From Pseudorhizobium endolithicum (lineage in GTDB: Bacteria; Pseudomonadota; Alphaproteobacteria; Rhizobiales; Rhizobiaceae), in contig NZ_CABFWF030000015.1 of the NCBI RefSeq assembly GCF_902153245.2, positions 62,001 through 126,000 of the forward strand: a stretch of DNA of 64,000 nucleotides, read 5' to 3'. The position numbers and the translations under genes are program-made. The notes under the pieces are model-generated. The model had not been told where the DNA came from. It did not search any database and saw only the letters and a program-made list of their open reading frames with translations. This document shows positions 54,943 through 64,000 of this stretch, piece by piece (positions within the stretch are counted from its first letter, which is position 1; the number at the start of each line of letters is the position of its first letter).

Positions 54943-57783
54943 ATGGCCGACGACGTGATCGATTTCTCCGATATCCTGGATGTGGTTCGTTTGCGCGAAG
55001 AATGCCGCGCGGTCGCAGCCGATCCGGCCCGAAACCCGCTGGAATTGCGGACGGCGCTCCTCGGCGTTCTCAAGCAGGCGAGCAGCGAAGGACGCAAGAA
55101 GGTCCGCGATCTTCTCAATGCGGACGGCGGAGGGCTTGCCTGCGCGCGTCGCCTCTCCTGGCTTCAGGATCAGGTAATCTGCGTCCTGCACGATACGATT
55201 TCGGAGAGGCTGCATCAGGAAGCCGAGAGCATCGCGGTGGCGGCCGTGGGGGGCTATGGCCGCGACACGCTGGCCCCGGGCTCCGATATCGATCTCCTCT
55301 TTCTGCTGCCGGCGAAGAACAACGACGCGATGCGCAAGGCGATCGAATTCCTGCTTTATGTTCTCTGGGACATGGGCTTCAAGATCGGACATGCCACGCG
55401 CACGATCGAGGAGTGCATTCAGCTCGCGAAGACGGACATGACCATCCGCACCGCGATCCTGGAAAGCCGGTATGTCTGCGGTGCCGAAGCGCTCGTCACC
55501 GAGCTGGAGAAGCGCTTTGACGCGGAGATCGTAGCCGGCACCGGTCCCGAATTCGTCGCCGCAAAGCTTGCCGAGCGCGACCTTCGCCACCAGAAGGCAG
55601 GCGACACCCGTTACCTGGTGGAGCCCAATGTCAAGGAGGGCAAGGGCGGTCTTCGCGACCTCCATACCCTCTTCTGGATCGCCAAGTATTACTACCGCGT
55701 CAGGAACGCCCAGGAGCTTGTCGCAAGGGGCGTCTTTTCGCGCCATGAATGGAAGGTCTTCCAGAAGTCCGACGACTTTCTCTGGGCCGTCCGCTGCCAC
55801 ATGCATTTCCTGACGGGTAAGGCCGAGGAGCGCCTTTCCTTCGATATCCAGCGCGAGATCGCCGAGAGCCTCGGCTATCACAGCCGACCTGGACTGTCGG
55901 CTGTCGAGCGCTTCATGAAACACTACTTCCTCGTGGCCAAGGATGTGGGCGACCTCACCCGAATCTTCTGCGCCGCGCTCGAGGACGAGCAGGCAAAGGA
56001 AGCGCCCGGACTGAAGCGCGTCATCTCGCGCTTCACCAAGCGCGTGCACAAGATACCCGGCACGGTGGATTTCGTGCAGGATCGCGGCCGTATCACCGTG
56101 GCAAATCCCGACGTCTTCAAGCGTGATCCCGTCAATATCATTCGTCTGTTCCACGTGGCCGACATCAACGGTCTGGAATTCCATCCCGATGCCCTGAAGC
56201 GCGTGACGCGTTCCCTTTCGCTGATTGGTGATCAGGTGCGCCAGAACGAGGAGGCGAACCGGCTCTTCCTGTCGATGCTGACCTCGCGGCGTGATCCGGC
56301 CTTGATGCTTCGCCGTATGAACGAGGCGGGCGTCCTGGGTCGCTTCATTCCCGATTTCGGCCGCATCGTCTCGATGATGCAGTTCAACATGTATCATCAC
56401 TACACGGTCGATGAGCACCTGATCCGCTCGGTCGAGGCGCTGTCAGAGGTGGACAAGGGGCAGGCTGCGGACATCCACCCGCTGGCAAACAAGCTCATGC
56501 CGAACGTCGAGGAGCGCGAAGCGCTTTACGTCGCGGTGCTCCTCCACGACATCGCCAAGGGCCGCCAGGAAGATCATTCGATTGCCGGGGCGCGGATTGC
56601 CCGCAAGCTCTGCCCGCGTTTCGGCCTGAACCAGAAGCAGGCGGAACTGGTGGTCTGGCTCATCGAAGAACATCTGCTGATGTCGATGACCGCCCAGACG
56701 CGCGACCTGCACGATCGCAAGACGATCACGGATTTCGCCGAGAGGGTCCAGTCCATGGATCGTCTGAGGCTGCTGTTGATCCTGACCATTTGCGACATCC
56801 GCGCCGTCGGGCCGGGTGTCTGGAACGGCTGGAAGGGCCAGCTTCTCCGCACACTCTACTACGAGACGGAGCTTCTGCTGACCGGCGGCTTCTCGGAACT
56901 GTCGCGCAAGGAGCGAGCCCGGCAGTCCGAGGAGGAACTGTTCGAGGCCTTGTCCGACTGGAGCCAGAAGGACCGGCGGGTCTATTCGAGGCTGCACTAC
57001 CAGCCTTACCTCCTGTCGGTTCCGCTGGAGGACCAGGTCCGGCATGCCCACTTCATCCGGGAGGCAGACCAGAAGGGGCAGGCGCTCGCCACGACCGTCC
57101 GGACCCACTCCTTCCATGCCATAACCGAGATCACCGTGCTGGCGCCCGACCACCCACGACTGCTCTCGATCATCGCCGGCGCCTGTGCCGCAGCGGGAGC
57201 CAATATTGCCGACGCCCAGGTCTTCACGACTTCGGACGGACGCGCGCTCGATACCATCCTCATCAACCGGGAATTCCCTGTCGACGAGGACGAATTGCGG
57301 CGCGCGGCCACCATCGGCCGGATGATCGAGGACGTGCTGTCGGGCAGGAAGCGCTTGCCGGAAGTCATCGCGACCCGCGCCAAGGGTAAGAGGCGCAACA
57401 AGATGTTCAGCATTCCGCCCTCGGTGATCATCTCCAACGGGCTGTCGAACAAGTTTACGGTGGTGGAGGTGGAATGCCTCGACCGGCCCGGCCTGCTGGC
57501 GGAGATCACGGCCGTGCTCGCGGACTTGTCGCTCGATATCCACTCGGCCCGGATCACCACCTTTGGCGAGAAGGTGATCGACACCTTCTATGTGACCGAT
57601 CTTCTGGGCGCCAAGATCACCAACGAGAACCGGCAGGGCAACATCTCCGCCCGGCTGAAAGCAGTCATGGCGGAGCAGGAGGATGAACTGCGCAGCGGCA
57701 TGCCGCCCGGGATCATCGCGCCTGCCCCGATTCCCGGCCGCCGGCTGCAGGCTCCGCCGCGGCGCCCGAAGGCCGACGCATGA
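54943..57783 (+). CDS. glnD: Bifunctional uridylyltransferase / uridylyl-removing enzyme GlnD
   Basis: A 946-residue nitrogen sensor that uridylylates PII proteins at low glutamine and removes UMP at high glutamine. The nucleotidyltransferase motif [18 protein letters not shown] is near residues 80-97, the HD domain shows [15 protein letters not shown], and two C-terminal ACT domains (about 750-830 and 860-930) sense glutamine. The start [18 protein letters not shown] at 54943 has AGGA upstream and aligns with S. meliloti GlnD; ATG 54892 would add 17 residues. It overlaps murJ by 4 bp. Confidence 0.96.
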   Translation: MADDVIDFSDILDVVRLREECRAVAADPARNPLELRTALLGVLKQASSEGRKKVRDLLNADGGGLACARRLSWLQDQVICVLHDTISERLHQEAESIAVAAVGGYGRDTLAPGSDIDLLFLLPAKNNDAMRKAIEFLLYVLWDMGFKIGHATRTIEECIQLAKTDMTIRTAILESRYVCGAEALVTELEKRFDAEIVAGTGPEFVAAKLAERDLRHQKAGDTRYLVEPNVKEGKGGLRDLHTLFWIAKYYYRVRNAQELVARGVFSRHEWKVFQKSDDFLWAVRCHMHFLTGKAEERLSFDIQREIAESLGYHSRPGLSAVERFMKHYFLVAKDVGDLTRIFCAALEDEQAKEAPGLKRVISRFTKRVHKIPGTVDFVQDRGRITVANPDVFKRDPVNIIRLFHVADINGLEFHPDALKRVTRSLSLIGDQVRQNEEANRLFLSMLTSRRDPALMLRRMNEAGVLGRFIPDFGRIVSMMQFNMYHHYTVDEHLIRSVEALSEVDKGQAADIHPLANKLMPNVEEREALYVAVLLHDIAKGRQEDHSIAGARIARKLCPRFGLNQKQAELVVWLIEEHLLMSMTAQTRDLHDRKTITDFAERVQSMDRLRLLLILTICDIRAVGPGVWNGWKGQLLRTLYYETELLLTGGFSELSRKERARQSEEELFEALSDWSQKDRRVYSRLHYQPYLLSVPLEDQVRHAHFIREADQKGQALATTVRTHSFHAITEITVLAPDHPRLLSIIAGACAAAGANIADAQVFTTSDGRALDTILINREFPVDEDELRRAATIGRMIEDVLSGRKRLPEVIATRAKGKRRNKMFSIPPSVIISNGLSNKFTVVEVECLDRPGLLAEITAVLADLSLDIHSARITTFGEKVIDTFYVTDLLGAKITNENRQGNISARLKAVMAEQEDELRSGMPPGIIAPAPIPGRRLQAPPRRPKADA

Positions 57784-59351
57784 GCCTCGTCCGGAAATTC
57801 GCAACTGTCGGCGGTGCGACGCTCGGCAGCCGCATCTTCGGTTTCGCGCGCGAAACCATGATGGCGGCGGCGCTCGGGACCGGCCCGATGGCCGACGTCT
57901 TCTATGCCGCCTTCCGCTTCCCCAATCTGTTCCGCCGCCTTTTTGCCGAAGGCGCGTTCAACGCCGCCTTCGTTCCGCTGTTCTCCAAGGAGATCGAGAC
58001 CCAGGGTGTCGAGGGCGCCAAGCGTTTCTCCGAGGAAGTCTTCGGCGTTCTGTTCTCGGCGCTGATGCTCATCACGATCGCGATGGAACTGGCGATGCCC
58101 TGGCTGGTGGACTGGGTCATCGCGCCCGGCTTTGCGGGGGACGCGGAGAAGTCGGCGCTGACCGTGCGGCTCGCTACGGTGATGTTTCCTTATCTTATGT
58201 GCATGTCGCTGACGGCCATGATGAGCGGCATGCTGAACTCGCTGCATCACTTCTTTGCGGCCGCGATCGCTCCGGTATTCCTCAACGTGGTGATGATCGC
58301 GGCGCTTGCCTATGCCTGGTGGACGGGTGCCGATCCGCTGACGACCGCCTGGTACCTGTCGTGGAGCGTTCTCGTCGCGGGAGTGCTTCAGCTTGCCATC
58401 GTCTATTTCGGGGTGCGCCACGCGGGGATCAGCATCCGCTTCCGCCGTCCGAGGATGACACCCAACGTCAAGCGTCTTCTCGTGCTGGCGCTGCCGGCTG
58501 CCATCACGGGCGGCATAACGCAGATCAACCAGATCATCGGGCAAGCCATCGCATCCGGCAAGGAAGGCGCGATCGCGGCTCTTCAGTATGCAGACCGCAT
58601 CTATCAACTGCCTCTCGGCGTCGTTGGTGTCGCCGTCGGCGTCGTGCTTCTGCCGGAGCTGTCGCGGGCATTGAAGGGCGGCCATATGAAAGAGGCTGCG
58701 AATCTCCAGAACCGTTCGCTGGAATTCGTGCTGTTCCTGACCCTGCCGGCTGCAGCCGGCCTGTGGGTCCTGTCCGACCCGATCATCCGGGTGCTTTACG
58801 AGCGCGGCGCCTTCTCGGCCGAGAACACAGTGGTGGTCGCATCCATCCTGGCGATTTATGGGATCGGCCTGCCGGGCTTCGTGATGATCAAGGCGCTGCA
58901 ACCCGGCTTCTATGCCCGTGAAGATACGCGGACTCCGATGCTGTTCACGATCATATCCGTCGTCGTCAACACGGGCCTGGCGATCACGCTCTTTCCGCTG
59001 CTGGCCGAGCGCGGCATCGCAACGGCCGAGGCGGCGGCCGGCTGGATCAACACGGCGCTGCTCTTCTCGACATTGCTGTGGCGCGGCGACCTGGCATGGG
59101 AATGGGCCTTCTTCCGCCGGACCGTGCTTCTGCTCGCTGCCGCCGGCCTCATGGCTGCGGCTCTGGCGTACGCGCTGCCCTTTGCTGCTGCGTGGCTTGC
59201 TCCAGGGGCACCCCTTCTGCAGCAGGTTGCGGCGCTCGGCTGCCTCTTGCTGCTCGCGGTCCTCGTCTATTTCCCCGTCGCCTTCCTGATCGGCGGGGCC
59301 GACATCGGAATGATCCGGCGCAACCTCAAGCGGGGGCCGCGCCCGGGCTAG
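57780..59351 (+). CDS. murJ: Lipid II flippase MurJ
   Basis: A 523-residue membrane protein with 14 predicted helices that moves lipid II across the inner membrane. The MurJ/MviN family start [20 protein letters not shown] is followed by [20 protein letters not shown] and [20 protein letters not shown]. It starts inside the glnD stop (ATGA) and its stop overlaps that of the convergent M15 peptidase gene by 3 bp. Order glnD-murJ-trpS is typical of rhizobia. Confidence 0.97.
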   Translation: MSLVRKFATVGGATLGSRIFGFARETMMAAALGTGPMADVFYAAFRFPNLFRRLFAEGAFNAAFVPLFSKEIETQGVEGAKRFSEEVFGVLFSALMLITIAMELAMPWLVDWVIAPGFAGDAEKSALTVRLATVMFPYLMCMSLTAMMSGMLNSLHHFFAAAIAPVFLNVVMIAALAYAWWTGADPLTTAWYLSWSVLVAGVLQLAIVYFGVRHAGISIRFRRPRMTPNVKRLLVLALPAAITGGITQINQIIGQAIASGKEGAIAALQYADRIYQLPLGVVGVAVGVVLLPELSRALKGGHMKEAANLQNRSLEFVLFLTLPAAAGLWVLSDPIIRVLYERGAFSAENTVVVASILAIYGIGLPGFVMIKALQPGFYAREDTRTPMLFTIISVVVNTGLAITLFPLLAERGIATAEAAAGWINTALLFSTLLWRGDLAWEWAFFRRTVLLLAAAGLMAAALAYALPFAAAWLAPGAPLLQQVAALGCLLLLAVLVYFPVAFLIGGADIGMIRRNLKRGPRPG

Positions 59352-59788
59352 CTGCGCTTCTTCCGGCCGCAATGGGCCCAGCGGCGTTTGGGACCGATAT
59401 CGACATGAACGATGCCGTTGCAATAGCGGCCGATTCCGCCGATGCCGGGAGCGGACGCCGCTGCGGCGAGTATTCTTTTCTCCGGCACTCCGGGAACCCG
59501 GATGTCTGCTGCATAGCAGTGACTGTGCTGCGAGCGCCCGGATCGCGGGCGGTGACCCGAGGTCACCATCGGCTTGTGGCCAGTCTGGACCGCGATATGG
59601 GCCAGGATCGCCTTGAGCTTGGTCGGGAAGCAGCCGGTCCTGACGCTGACCCGCTGCACCGTGTAGGCCGCTGAATAATCATGTTTGAAGATGTTGCCGC
59701 GACGTTTCTGGTTGCTTTCAGCTACCGCAACTCCACTCACGCTGAAAGCAAGAAGAGAGGCAAGCGCGACACGAAGAACAATGCGCAT
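59348..59788 (-). CDS. M15-family (DUF882-like) D-Ala-type carboxypeptidase, secreted
   Basis: A 146-residue protein with a Sec signal (MRIVLRVALASLLAFSVSGVAVA) and a compact LAS/M15_3 zinc peptidase domain. Zinc ligands are likely His88 and Asp95 in SQHSHCYAADIRV and His128 in GIVHVDIGPKRRW. Cys53/91/123/140 could form disulfides. It probably trims peptidoglycan peptides in the periplasm, consistent with its place beside murJ. The start at 59788 is used; ATG 59812 would add eight residues before the signal. Confidence 0.88.
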   Translation of the reverse strand: MRIVLRVALASLLAFSVSGVAVAESNQKRRGNIFKHDYSAAYTVQRVSVRTGCFPTKLKAILAHIAVQTGHKPMVTSGHRPRSGRSQHSHCYAADIRVPGVPEKRILAAAASAPGIGGIGRYCNGIVHVDIGPKRRWAHCGRKKRS

Positions 59789-60155
59789 GATATCCCCCTG
59801 AAAAAGACCCAATGATCATCTCGGGTCAGCCTTGGTGAGGGGAAAGTGGTTCCGAAAAATGGCGTAAGTATGAGATATTTTTTGCGATGCAGTAGCCTTA
59901 ATGATCTGTAAGTGCTTGTGGCAAGGCGAGTTGTTTCTGTTGCGACGGAAGATAATTCCAAACCTATTTATAAAACAGGCATCTGTGGAATGCATAGCAA
60001 GCAATGCAGCCACTGCGCAGGTGCGGCATCAATGTGGCGAGAAAATGGGCAAGTCGTTGTTGAGGGAAGCCTCGGAAGAGGGGCCATGATCAGGCGACAG
60101 GCGAGATTGTGGCGGAAAATCGGCGTCCGTCGCGGCGGTTCGGGGCGGACATCCC

Positions 60156-60184
60156 TTGATCGTGGGGGGAGGGAGGTGCATAAG
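60156..60184 (+). promoter_or_regulatory. Candidate promoter of trpS
   Basis: TTGATC (60156-60161), 17-bp spacer, CATAAG (60179-60184). Transcription would start near 60191, giving a leader of about 55 nt before the trpS ATG. Confidence 0.45.
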
Positions 60185-60199
60185 CCGCCCCTTAGCAAC

Positions 60200-60238
60200 A
60201 TGGCCCTCCGGGCCTGGGGCCCTCCACCAGCCTACTGA
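60200..60238 (+). promoter_or_regulatory. Possible trpS leader ORF with mutually exclusive hairpins
   Basis: ATG at 60200 opens a 12-codon frame, [12 protein letters not shown], with one Trp codon (60215-60217) and a stop that runs into the trpS ribosome-binding site. GGCCC (60202), GGGCC (60210) and GGCCC (60218) can pair as either of two exclusive hairpins, and the Trp codon is the loop of the second. No ribosome-binding site precedes the ATG. Speculative. Confidence 0.3.
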
Positions 60239-60245
60239 GGACGAC

Positions 60246-61310
60246 ATGAACAGCTTCAAGCCGCTCGTATTCTCGGGCGTTCAGCCGACCGGCAACCTGC
60301 ACCTCGGCAACTATCTTGGTGCGATCCGCAAGTTCGTCGCGCTGCAGGAAAACAACGACTGCATCTACTGTGTCGTGGACCTGCATGCGATTACCGCCCA
60401 ACTGGTGCACGACGATCTCCGCAACCAGATTCGCTCCATTGCCGCAGCCTTCATCGCTTCGGGCATCGACCCGGTCGAACATATCGTCTTCAACCAGTCG
60501 GCGGTGCCGCAGCACGCGGAACTGGCCTGGATCTTCAACTGCGTGGCCCGCATCGGTTGGATGAACCGCATGACGCAGTTCAAGGACAAGGCCGGCAAGG
60601 ATCGGGAGAACGCATCGCTCGGTCTCCTCGCCTATCCGAGCCTGATGGCCGCCGATATTCTCGTCTACCGCGCAACGCATGTTCCCGTTGGCGACGACCA
60701 GAAGCAGCATCTCGAACTGGCACGCGATATCGCGCAGAAATTCAATATCGATTTCCAGGACAAGATCCGCGCGACCGGCGCCGGCGTCGACATGGTGGTC
60801 GGCGAGGAGCCTATCCACGGATATTTCCCGCTGGTGGAGCCGCTGATCGAGGGGCCCGCGCCGCGTGTCATGTCGCTGAAGGACGGCACGAAGAAGATGT
60901 CGAAGTCCGATCCCTCGGACCTTTCGCGCATCAACCTAATGGACGACGCCGACACCATCCTGAAGAAGATCCGCAAGGCCAAGACGGACCCCGACTCCCT
61001 GCCGAGCGAGGTCGACGGCTTGAAGGGGCGCCCCGAGGCGGACAACCTGGTGGGCATCTTCGCGGCCCTCGCGGACCGCAAGAAGGAGGATGTCCTGAAG
61101 GAGTTCGGGGGGCAGCAGTTCTCCACCTTCAAGCCGGCTCTTGCCGATCTTGCGGTTCACGTGCTGTCGCCGATCACCGATGAGATGCGCCGCCTGATGG
61201 GCGATACGACCCACATCGACGCCATCCTGCGCGACGGCGGCGAGCGGGCAAGGGCGCGTGCAGAGAAGGTGATGGCCGACGTCTTCGACATCATCGGCTT
61301 CCTGCGGTGA
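60246..61310 (+). CDS. trpS: Tryptophanyl-tRNA synthetase
   Basis: A 354-residue class I aminoacyl-tRNA synthetase. The HIGH-type signature is TGNLHLGNY (about residues 13-21) and the KMSKS loop is [13 protein letters not shown] (about 217-229). [14 protein letters not shown] helps form the Trp site. The start ATG at 60246 has TGAGGACG upstream. A hairpin and T-rich stretch follow the gene. Confidence 0.98.
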   Translation: MNSFKPLVFSGVQPTGNLHLGNYLGAIRKFVALQENNDCIYCVVDLHAITAQLVHDDLRNQIRSIAAAFIASGIDPVEHIVFNQSAVPQHAELAWIFNCVARIGWMNRMTQFKDKAGKDRENASLGLLAYPSLMAADILVYRATHVPVGDDQKQHLELARDIAQKFNIDFQDKIRATGAGVDMVVGEEPIHGYFPLVEPLIEGPAPRVMSLKDGTKKMSKSDPSDLSRINLMDDADTILKKIRKAKTDPDSLPSEVDGLKGRPEADNLVGIFAALADRKKEDVLKEFGGQQFSTFKPALADLAVHVLSPITDEMRRLMGDTTHIDAILRDGGERARARAEKVMADVFDIIGFLR

Positions 61311-61313
61311 GCG

Positions 61314-61350
61314 TGCGGCTTCGCCGCAGGAGTCCTGGTTTTCATTTTTT
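61314..61350 (+). terminator. Possible terminator of trpS
   Basis: TGCGGC (61314-61319) and GCCGCA (61323-61328) form a 6-bp stem with a TTC loop; a T-rich tract begins 11 nt later. The gap makes it a weak intrinsic terminator. Confidence 0.4.
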
Positions 61351-61410
61351 CGCGTTCGTATAAATTCCGCGGCTCGGCCATCTGTGTCGAGCTTCGGGAG
61401 GAAGAGCTGC

Positions 61411-61902
61411 ATGGTTTCCAAACGCCTGTCTCGACTTGAGGGACACCGCCGCAAGTTCATGGCCGTCATCGACGGCACTCCGGAATGCGAGCGGGCGGTG
61501 CATTATGCGGGCCGCCGCGCCAAGAACTCGAACGGCGGATTGGTTCTGCTGTTCGTCATCCCGGAAGGCGATTTCCAGCAATGGCTGGGCGTCGAGGCCA
61601 TCATGCGGGCCGAGGCACGCGAGGAGGCCGAATCGATCATGGCCAAGGCGGCGCAGAAAGTTCGCGAAACCATCGGCATAGATCCGGAGATCGTCATCCG
61701 AGAGGGGAACGCCACCGAGGAAATCAATGCGCTGGTGGAGGAGGACCGGGACATCGCCATTCTCGTCCTGGCGGCGGCTTCGGCAAAGGAGGGGCCCGGT
61801 CCCCTGGTTTCGGCCATTGCCGGCCGCGGCGCCGTCTTCCCGATTCCCGTGACGGTGCTTCCGGACAGCCTCTCCGACGAAGAGATTGATGCGCTCTGCT
61901 GA
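61411..61902 (+). CDS. Universal stress protein (UspA family)
   Basis: A 163-residue Usp-fold protein. RRKFMAVIDGTPECERAVHYAG (about residues 13-34) starts the nucleotide-binding core, and DIAILVLAAASAKEGPGPLVS carries the loop region before VFPIPVTVLPDSL. The usual ATP motif G-2x-G-9x-G-S/T is not clearly conserved. The start at 61411 has GGGAGGAAG upstream. Homologues are commonly found beside the NfuA-like gene in rhizobia. Confidence 0.9.
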   Translation: MVSKRLSRLEGHRRKFMAVIDGTPECERAVHYAGRRAKNSNGGLVLLFVIPEGDFQQWLGVEAIMRAEAREEAESIMAKAAQKVRETIGIDPEIVIREGNATEEINALVEEDRDIAILVLAAASAKEGPGPLVSAIAGRGAVFPIPVTVLPDSLSDEEIDALC

Positions 61903-61932
61903 ACGCTTGACGGCGGAAGCCGAAAGGCGCAC

Positions 61933-61961
61933 TTGAAGGCAAAGATGATTGGGATTATCTT
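61933..61961 (+). promoter_or_regulatory. Candidate promoter of the NfuA-like gene
   Basis: TTGAAG (61933-61938), 17-bp spacer, TATCTT (61956-61961). The predicted start near 61968 falls inside the Irr box. Confidence 0.5.
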
Positions 61962-61962
61962 C

Positions 61963-61979
61963 TTTGGAAGAATTCTAAA
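61963..61979 (+). promoter_or_regulatory. Irr box (iron control element, ICE)
   Basis: TTTGGAA-GAA-TTCTAAA matches the rhizobial Irr/ICE consensus TTTRGAAYNRTTCYAAA at all but one position. It overlaps the predicted transcription start of the Fe-S scaffold gene, a position suited to repression by Irr when iron is low. Confidence 0.75.
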
Positions 61980-62009
61980 CTTAGTGCCGAGGCACTTCGG
62001 AGAAACAAG

Positions 62010-62576
62010 ATGTTTATTCAGACCGAGGCAACGCCGAACCCGGCAACCCTGAAATTCCTGCCCGGCAAGGTGGTCATGGAGAAGGGCACTGCGGATTTCC
62101 GCAATTCCGGCGAGGCCGAGGCGTCGCCGCTTGCCGCCCGGCTTTTCGCCGTGCCGGGCGTGACGGGGGTCTATTTCGGCTACGACTTCATCACCGTGAC
62201 CAAGGACAGCGGGGAGTGGCAGCACCTGAAGCCGGCGATCCTCGGCTCGATCATGGAGCATTTCATGTCCGGCCAGCCCGTCATGGGCGGGGGCACCAGC
62301 ACGGCGGAAGCCTTCGATGAAGAGGGCGAGTTCTATGAAGAGGGTGACGAGACCATCGTTGCCACGATCAAGGAACTGCTGGAAACGCGCGTTCGACCGG
62401 CCGTTGCGCAGGATGGCGGAGACATCACCTTCAAGGGCTTCAAGGATGGCACCGTCTACCTGAACATGAAGGGAGCCTGCTCCGGCTGCCCGTCTTCTAC
62501 CGCGACGCTGAAGCACGGCGTGCAGAACCTGCTTCGCCATTTCGTGCCGGAAGTGCAGGCGGTCGAAGCGCTCTGA
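62010..62576 (+). CDS. NfuA/NifU-C-like Fe-S cluster scaffold protein
   Basis: A 188-residue protein with an N-terminal Nfu_N domain (MFIQTEATPNPATLKFLPGK, about 1-88) and a C-terminal NifU-C domain (about 110-180). The cluster-binding CxxC motif is in MKGACSGCPSSTATLKHGV. It carries a 4Fe-4S cluster to target apoproteins. It lies behind an Irr box and is followed by tsaB 16 bp later. Confidence 0.95.
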   Translation: MFIQTEATPNPATLKFLPGKVVMEKGTADFRNSGEAEASPLAARLFAVPGVTGVYFGYDFITVTKDSGEWQHLKPAILGSIMEHFMSGQPVMGGGTSTAEAFDEEGEFYEEGDETIVATIKELLETRVRPAVAQDGGDITFKGFKDGTVYLNMKGACSGCPSSTATLKHGVQNLLRHFVPEVQAVEAL

Positions 62577-62592
62577 CGGCCTTTTCCGGATA

Positions 62593-63252
62593 ATGCTGAT
62601 TCTCGCCATCGATACGGCCGGGATCGATTGCTCCGCAGCGGTCTATGACAGCGCTGCAGGCACCGTTCTGGGCTCCGTCGTCGACATGATCGGGAAGGGT
62701 CATGCGGAACGCCTGATGGCGGCCATCGATGAGGCGCTTGCCGAGGCCGGCCGTTCCCTTTCGGATATCGGACGGATTGCCGTAGTCGTCGGGCCGGGAT
62801 CGTTCACGGGCATTCGTGTCGGTGTCGCGGCTGCCCGCGGCCTTGCCCTCGCATTGGGGGTCGAGGCGGTCGGGGTGACGACGCTCGAGGCACTTGCGGC
62901 GGTGCATATGGATAGCGGATCGTCGGTGCCGGTCGTTGCCGCCATGGATGCCAAGCGTGGCGAGCTCTACGTTCAGGCGTTCGCGCCCGATGGACGTCCG
63001 CTCGGCCCGCCGGAAGCGCTGCCGGCCGAGGCTGCCGCTGCTTTGGCCTCGTCCCTTTCGGCGGAGGTAACCGGTTCCGGGCGGCCACTGGTATTGGGCG
63101 CGGAAACGTCTTCCGGCCCGGATCGGTTCGATATTTCTGCCGTAGCCCGGCTGGGTTCGCGCAAAGCGCCGGAAGACTCGCGCCCCAAGCCGCTCTATCT
63201 GCGCGGGCCGGACGCCCGGCCGCAGACCGGTTACGCATTGGCCCGGGCTTGA
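62593..63252 (+). CDS. tsaB: tRNA N6-threonylcarbamoyladenosine synthesis protein TsaB
   Basis: A 219-residue ASKHA-fold protein that pairs with TsaD and TsaE to make t6A37 in ANN-decoding tRNAs. LILAIDTAGIDCSAAVYD opens the fold, and VVVGPGSFTGIRVGVAAARGLA (about residues 58-79) is the TsaB signature. It follows the NfuA-like gene and precedes rimI, a conserved order. Confidence 0.95.
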   Translation: MLILAIDTAGIDCSAAVYDSAAGTVLGSVVDMIGKGHAERLMAAIDEALAEAGRSLSDIGRIAVVVGPGSFTGIRVGVAAARGLALALGVEAVGVTTLEALAAVHMDSGSSVPVVAAMDAKRGELYVQAFAPDGRPLGPPEALPAEAAAALASSLSAEVTGSGRPLVLGAETSSGPDRFDISAVARLGSRKAPEDSRPKPLYLRGPDARPQTGYALARA

Positions 63253-63258
63253 AAGCAG

Positions 63259-63756
63259 ATGCTGGAAGAATACCTCCAGCAGTGGAAGCCGTATTTCGAG
63301 ATCGTTCCGGTGAAAAGCGGCGACTGCCGCGAGATTTCCGATCTTCACGGCCAGCGCTTTCCAAGGCAGTGGAGCGACGGTGAATTTCTCAGCCTGTTGT
63401 TGCAGCCGAACGTCTTCGGGTTCCTCGCCCGTCAGACCAACGCCTTCTTTTCCCGACCGGTCGGAGGCTTCGTGCTGGCACGGGAAATGGCCGGGGAGGC
63501 GGAGATCCTGACCATTGCGGTGGCCGAGAGATTCGGGCGGGCAGGGCTCGGCTGGCGACTGATGCAGGCGGCCTTGCGCGAGGCGGAGCAGCGGGGCGCC
63601 GAGGAGATGTTCCTTGAGGTCGAGGCCGCCAACGAACCGGCTGTACGGCTGTATCGCAAGCTCGGTTTTCGAACGGTTGCGGAACGCCCGGCCTATTATG
63701 AGAGCTCCGATGGAGAGCGTTCGACGGCGCTTGTCATGAAGTGCGATCTTCGCTAG
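63259..63756 (+). CDS. rimI: Ribosomal protein S18 alanine N-acetyltransferase RimI
   Basis: A 165-residue GNAT acetyltransferase. The acetyl-CoA loop is AERFGRAGLGWRLMQAAL (about residues 92-109), and AANEPAVRLYRKLGFRTVAERPAYY is the C-terminal catalytic stretch. In bacteria RimI acetylates the N-terminus of S18; broader substrates are possible. It starts 6 bp after the tsaB stop, so they are co-transcribed. Confidence 0.9.
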   Translation: MLEEYLQQWKPYFEIVPVKSGDCREISDLHGQRFPRQWSDGEFLSLLLQPNVFGFLARQTNAFFSRPVGGFVLAREMAGEAEILTIAVAERFGRAGLGWRLMQAALREAEQRGAEEMFLEVEAANEPAVRLYRKLGFRTVAERPAYYESSDGERSTALVMKCDLR

Positions 63757-63793
63757 GTCCATCGGAATGCTAATGAATGAAGGCGGCAACGTC

Positions 63794-64000
63794 ATGACAG
63801 ATCTTTCCAAGACACTGGAGGAGCTGTGTGCCGACAAGGGCATGCGCATGACGGACCAGCGCCGGGTGATCGCGCGCATCCTTCAGGAGTCCGACGACCA
63901 TCCGGACGTCGAGGAACTCTATCGCCGCTCCGCCAAGGTCGATCCCCGCATCTCCCTTTCGACGGTCTATCGGACGGTGAAGCTGTTCGAGGACCAGGGC
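63794..64000 (+). CDS. Fur/Mur family metal-responsive regulator (5' part)
   Basis: The first 69 residues of a Fur-family repressor; the gene runs off the right edge. MTDLSKTLEELCADKGMRMT is followed by DQRRVIARILQESDDHPDV and the recognition helix ISLSTVYRTVKLFEDQG. In sinorhizobia the gene in this position is mur, a manganese-responsive regulator, so Mur is more likely than iron-sensing Fur. An in-frame ATG at 63773 could extend it by seven residues. Confidence 0.93.
   Translation, partial: MTDLSKTLEELCADKGMRMTDQRRVIARILQESDDHPDVEELYRRSAKVDPRISLSTVYRTVKLFEDQG

Larger units (their letters stand above)
59789..60245 (+). other. 457-bp intergenic region before trpS
   Basis: No convincing gene is visible between the divergent M15 peptidase and trpS genes. 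The left 300 bp are comparatively AT-rich with no clear motif. The right end holds a candidate promoter (60156-60184) and a short leader with alternative hairpins and a tiny Trp-containing ORF (60200-60238). Confidence 0.5.

Noticed and set aside
60176..60238. A longer leader gene starting at GTG 60176
   Set aside because: The GTG lies before the predicted transcription start and its ribosome-binding site abuts the codon. Only the ATG at 60200 is kept as a speculative leader.
1..64000. Mobile elements, prophage genes, tRNA or rRNA genes
   Set aside because: None was seen. No transposase, integrase or phage structural sequence is visible, and no cloverleaf-like segment was noticed in intergenic regions, though short tRNAs can be missed by eye.

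Overview
The window is a gene-dense, GC-rich (roughly 60-65%) chromosomal segment of an alphaproteobacterium of the order Hyphomicrobiales (Rhizobiales), most like the Rhizobiaceae. This rests on a Sinorhizobium-type phospholipid N-methyltransferase (PmtA), OlsB ornithine-lipid synthase, a malic enzyme fused to a phosphotransacetylase-like domain beside mutS and glnD, a dnaA-hemW-rdgB-rph-hrcA-grpE-ptsN-hpf neighbourhood, and alphaproteobacterial regulatory motifs (Irr, LexA, EcfG and PHO boxes, GANTC sites). I do not assign a genus. No transposase, phage gene, CRISPR array, rRNA or tRNA gene was found.

Layout. 1-8.4 kb: the 5' part of a glutathione S-transferase gene, uppP, a TRAP uptake operon, an NDUFA9-like SDR gene, and a tight run pmtA > phosphatase-fold gene > pyrF > DUF1330. 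8.5-11.1 kb: dnaN diverging from rsmI-yraN. 11.1-15.6 kb: a ugpBAEC glycerol-3-phosphate ABC operon behind a tandem PHO box, lying between yraN and gshB. 15.6-26.1 kb: gshB, yifB/comM with a LexA box, cysK, dut/prfC, otsBA, a class II glutamine amidotransferase and coaBC; a TACTCGC heptamer array separates yifB from cysK. 26.2-30.4 kb is the most accessory-looking part: a small protein behind an EcfG general-stress promoter, a second small ORF, a coupled pair encoding a four-helix membrane protein and a membrane-anchored ClpP/crotonase-fold protein, and an M20-family amidohydrolase.

30.4-43.7 kb: ubiB, ubiE, mutM, enoyl-CoA hydratase, rpsT, a long regulatory region, dnaA, hemW, rdgB, a VOC protein, rph, hrcA, grpE, ptsN and hpf. 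In sinorhizobia and rhizobia rpoN and the lpt genes normally sit upstream of hpf; here they are absent and an orphan CoxG-like gene follows. 44-64 kb: two RNA methyltransferase-like genes and lspA, a sensor-less hybrid histidine kinase with a degenerate first receiver, olsB, tme/maeB, mutS, glnD, murJ, an M15 peptidase, trpS, a Usp protein, an NfuA-like Fe-S scaffold behind an Irr box, tsaB, rimI and the start of a fur/mur gene.

How the genes fit together. Most are housekeeping functions in translation, replication, repair, quinone and cofactor synthesis, and cell-wall synthesis. A phosphate/membrane-lipid theme recurs: pmtA makes phosphatidylcholine, olsB makes phosphorus-free ornithine lipid, ugpBAEC imports glycerol-3-phosphate, and both ugpB and olsB have PHO-box-like direct repeats upstream. 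The other regulatory readings are the Irr box over the predicted start of the NfuA-like gene, the LexA box before yifB/comM, the EcfG promoter at the small-protein locus, an RpoH-type promoter before grpE, and a helically phased GANTC cluster upstream of dnaA. All motif calls were made by eye and none has been tested.
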